The translations under genes were made by a program, and so were the position numbers. Positions 6,846-7,183 of a DNA stretch of 7,183 bases are shown piece by piece. The notes under the pieces were generated by a model. It was given only the letters and a program-made list of their open reading frames with translations, did no database searches and was not told the DNA's origin. Each line of letters opens with the position of its first letter. Within the stretch, counting starts at the first letter, position 1. The DNA comes from Flavobacteriaceae bacterium UBA2540 (lineage in GTDB: Bacteria; Bacteroidota; Bacteroidia; Flavobacteriales; Flavobacteriaceae), in assembly GCA_002340765.1 (NCBI GenBank), contig DDMS01000067.1:1-7183 (forward strand), given 5' to 3'.

Positions 6846-6917
6846 GCGAAAGTAGCTCAGGGGTAGAGCATCACCTTGCCAAGGTGAGGGTCGCGGGTTC
6901 AAATCCCGTCTTTCGCT
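6846..6917 (+). tRNA. tRNA-Gly (anticodon GCC)
   Basis: This is a 72-base cloverleaf. The acceptor stem GCGAAAG (6846-6852) pairs with CTTTCGC (6910-6916), with discriminator T6917. The D arm is GCTCAGGGGTAGAGC. The anticodon stem CACCT/AGGTG has the loop TGCCA with anticodon GCC at 6878-6880. The T arm is CGGGT...ATCCCG type with TTCAAAT in the loop region. CCA is not encoded. The gene sits 39 bases after tRNA-Asn and 22 bases before tRNA-Leu. Confidence 0.96.
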
Positions 6918-6939
6918 CATAAAAAAAATAATTGCCAAT

Positions 6940-7025
6940 GCTGAAGTGGTGGAATTGGTAGACACGCTGGACTTAAAATCCAGTGAGCAGTAATGCTCGT
7001 GCGGGTTCAATTCCCGCCTTCAGTA
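6940..7025 (+). tRNA. tRNA-Leu (anticodon TAA)
   Basis: This is an 86-base class II tRNA. The acceptor stem GCTGAAG (6940-6946) pairs with CTTCAGT (7018-7024), and the first pair is a G-T wobble; discriminator A7025. The anticodon stem CTGGA/TCCAG has the loop CTTAAAA, giving anticodon TAA at 6974-6976, which reads TTA, the main Leu codon in AT-rich flavobacteria. A long variable arm (GAGCAGTAATGCTC) and the T arm GCGGG-TTCAATT-CCCGC are present. CCA is not encoded. It is the last gene of the operon, and its 3' end is a common target for integrating elements. Confidence 0.96.
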
Positions 7026-7030
7026 CAAAT

Positions 7031-7072
7031 AAAAACCTCAACTAACTGATTATAAGTTACTTGGGGTTTTTT
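7031..7072 (+). terminator. Terminator of the tRNA operon, potentially bidirectional
   Basis: The 17-base arms 7031-7047 and 7055-7071 pair around the loop GATTATA, with one G-T wobble and one C-C mismatch. The arm ends in six T residues (7067-7072). The other arm starts with five A residues, so the minus strand also ends in a T run (TTTTTATTTG). It could stop transcripts arriving from the right as well. Confidence 0.88.
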
Positions 7073-7082
7073 ATTAGTGTAT

Positions 7083-7104
7083 TTGTACGGTTATTGTACG
7101 GTAA
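7083..7104. repeat. Two tandem 11-base direct repeats downstream of the tRNA operon
   Basis: TTGTACGGTTA (7083-7093) is followed at once by TTGTACGGTAA (7094-7104), matching at 10 of 11 positions. The 11-base period places both copies on the same face of the helix, as expected for paired protein-binding sites. The ACGG core stands out in this AT-rich region. No coding sequence explains it. Confidence 0.75.
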
Positions 7105-7142
7105 ATTACTCTTAGCTTCAAAAAAACGCCAAAAATCCTAGA

Positions 7143-7173
7143 CAAAATTATAAAAACAACACCCCCCTATCAA
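7143..7173 (-). promoter_or_regulatory. Putative leftward promoter at the window's right edge
   Basis: On the minus strand TTG (7171-7173), a 20-base spacer, and TAATTTTG (7143-7150) match TTG-N17-23-TAnnTTTG exactly. The spacer contains a run of six G. Transcription would run left from about 7136 and reach the back of the tRNA terminator after roughly 105 bases. No ORF with a start codon lies in that stretch. Matches to such a short consensus arise by chance in AT-rich DNA. Confidence 0.45.
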
Positions 7174-7183
7174 TTTTAAAAGT

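Noticed and set aside
6768..7010. An 80-codon minus-strand frame containing SERRDLNPRPSPWQGDALPLSYFR
   Set aside because: It lies across the tRNA genes in antisense. This peptide text is a familiar artefact of translating tRNA complements, not a protein.
7148..7183. Minus-strand open end reading TFKIDRGVLFL before a stop, as a possible gene tail
   Set aside because: Only eleven codons are visible, they match nothing I recognise, and they overlap the promoter-like elements.

Overview
The window looks like ordinary chromosome from a marine-type flavobacterium (Bacteroidota, Flavobacteriaceae; Polaribacter or Tenacibaculum would fit). The DNA is strongly AT-rich. There are almost no Shine-Dalgarno sequences. 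Several promoters match the Bacteroidota pattern TTG-N19/20-TAnnTTTG. One lipoprotein has a Cys followed by an acidic stretch, as in surface-exposed Bacteroidota lipoproteins. The E1o and E2o protein sequences are of the flavobacterial type. The genus is inferred, not shown.

Left part, plus strand (1-2232): the last codons of an unidentified gene, then a small 185-residue lipoprotein that ends at a strong intrinsic terminator. Ten bases past that hairpin starts an alpha/beta-fold hydrolase with a complete Ser-Asp-His triad, followed by a VIT1/CCC1-family Fe/Mn transporter. The last two may share a transcript.

Middle, minus strand (2318-6599): the 2-oxoglutarate dehydrogenase genes odhA (E1o) and odhB (E2o), transcribed leftward from a promoter near 6595 to a terminator at 2318-2341. 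They encode two of the three parts of the TCA-cycle complex that converts 2-oxoglutarate and CoA to succinyl-CoA. The E3 gene is not here. The genes are separated by an unusually long 186-base gap. The odhB linker contains a perfect heptanucleotide tandem repeat.

Right part, plus strand (6673-7072): a three-gene tRNA operon, Asn(GTT)-Gly(GCC)-Leu(TAA), with a textbook promoter and a long-stem terminator. It diverges from odhA. None of the tRNAs has an encoded CCA end.

The last ~110 bases have no recognisable gene. They hold a pair of 11-base direct repeats and a leftward promoter-like sequence. With the back side of the tRNA terminator these could make a short RNA, or they could be the edge of a tRNA-linked integration hotspot.

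I found no defence system, CRISPR array or transposon. Most of the window is core metabolism. The points worth checking are the repeat in odhB, the palindrome inside the tRNA promoter, and the downstream end of the tRNA operon.
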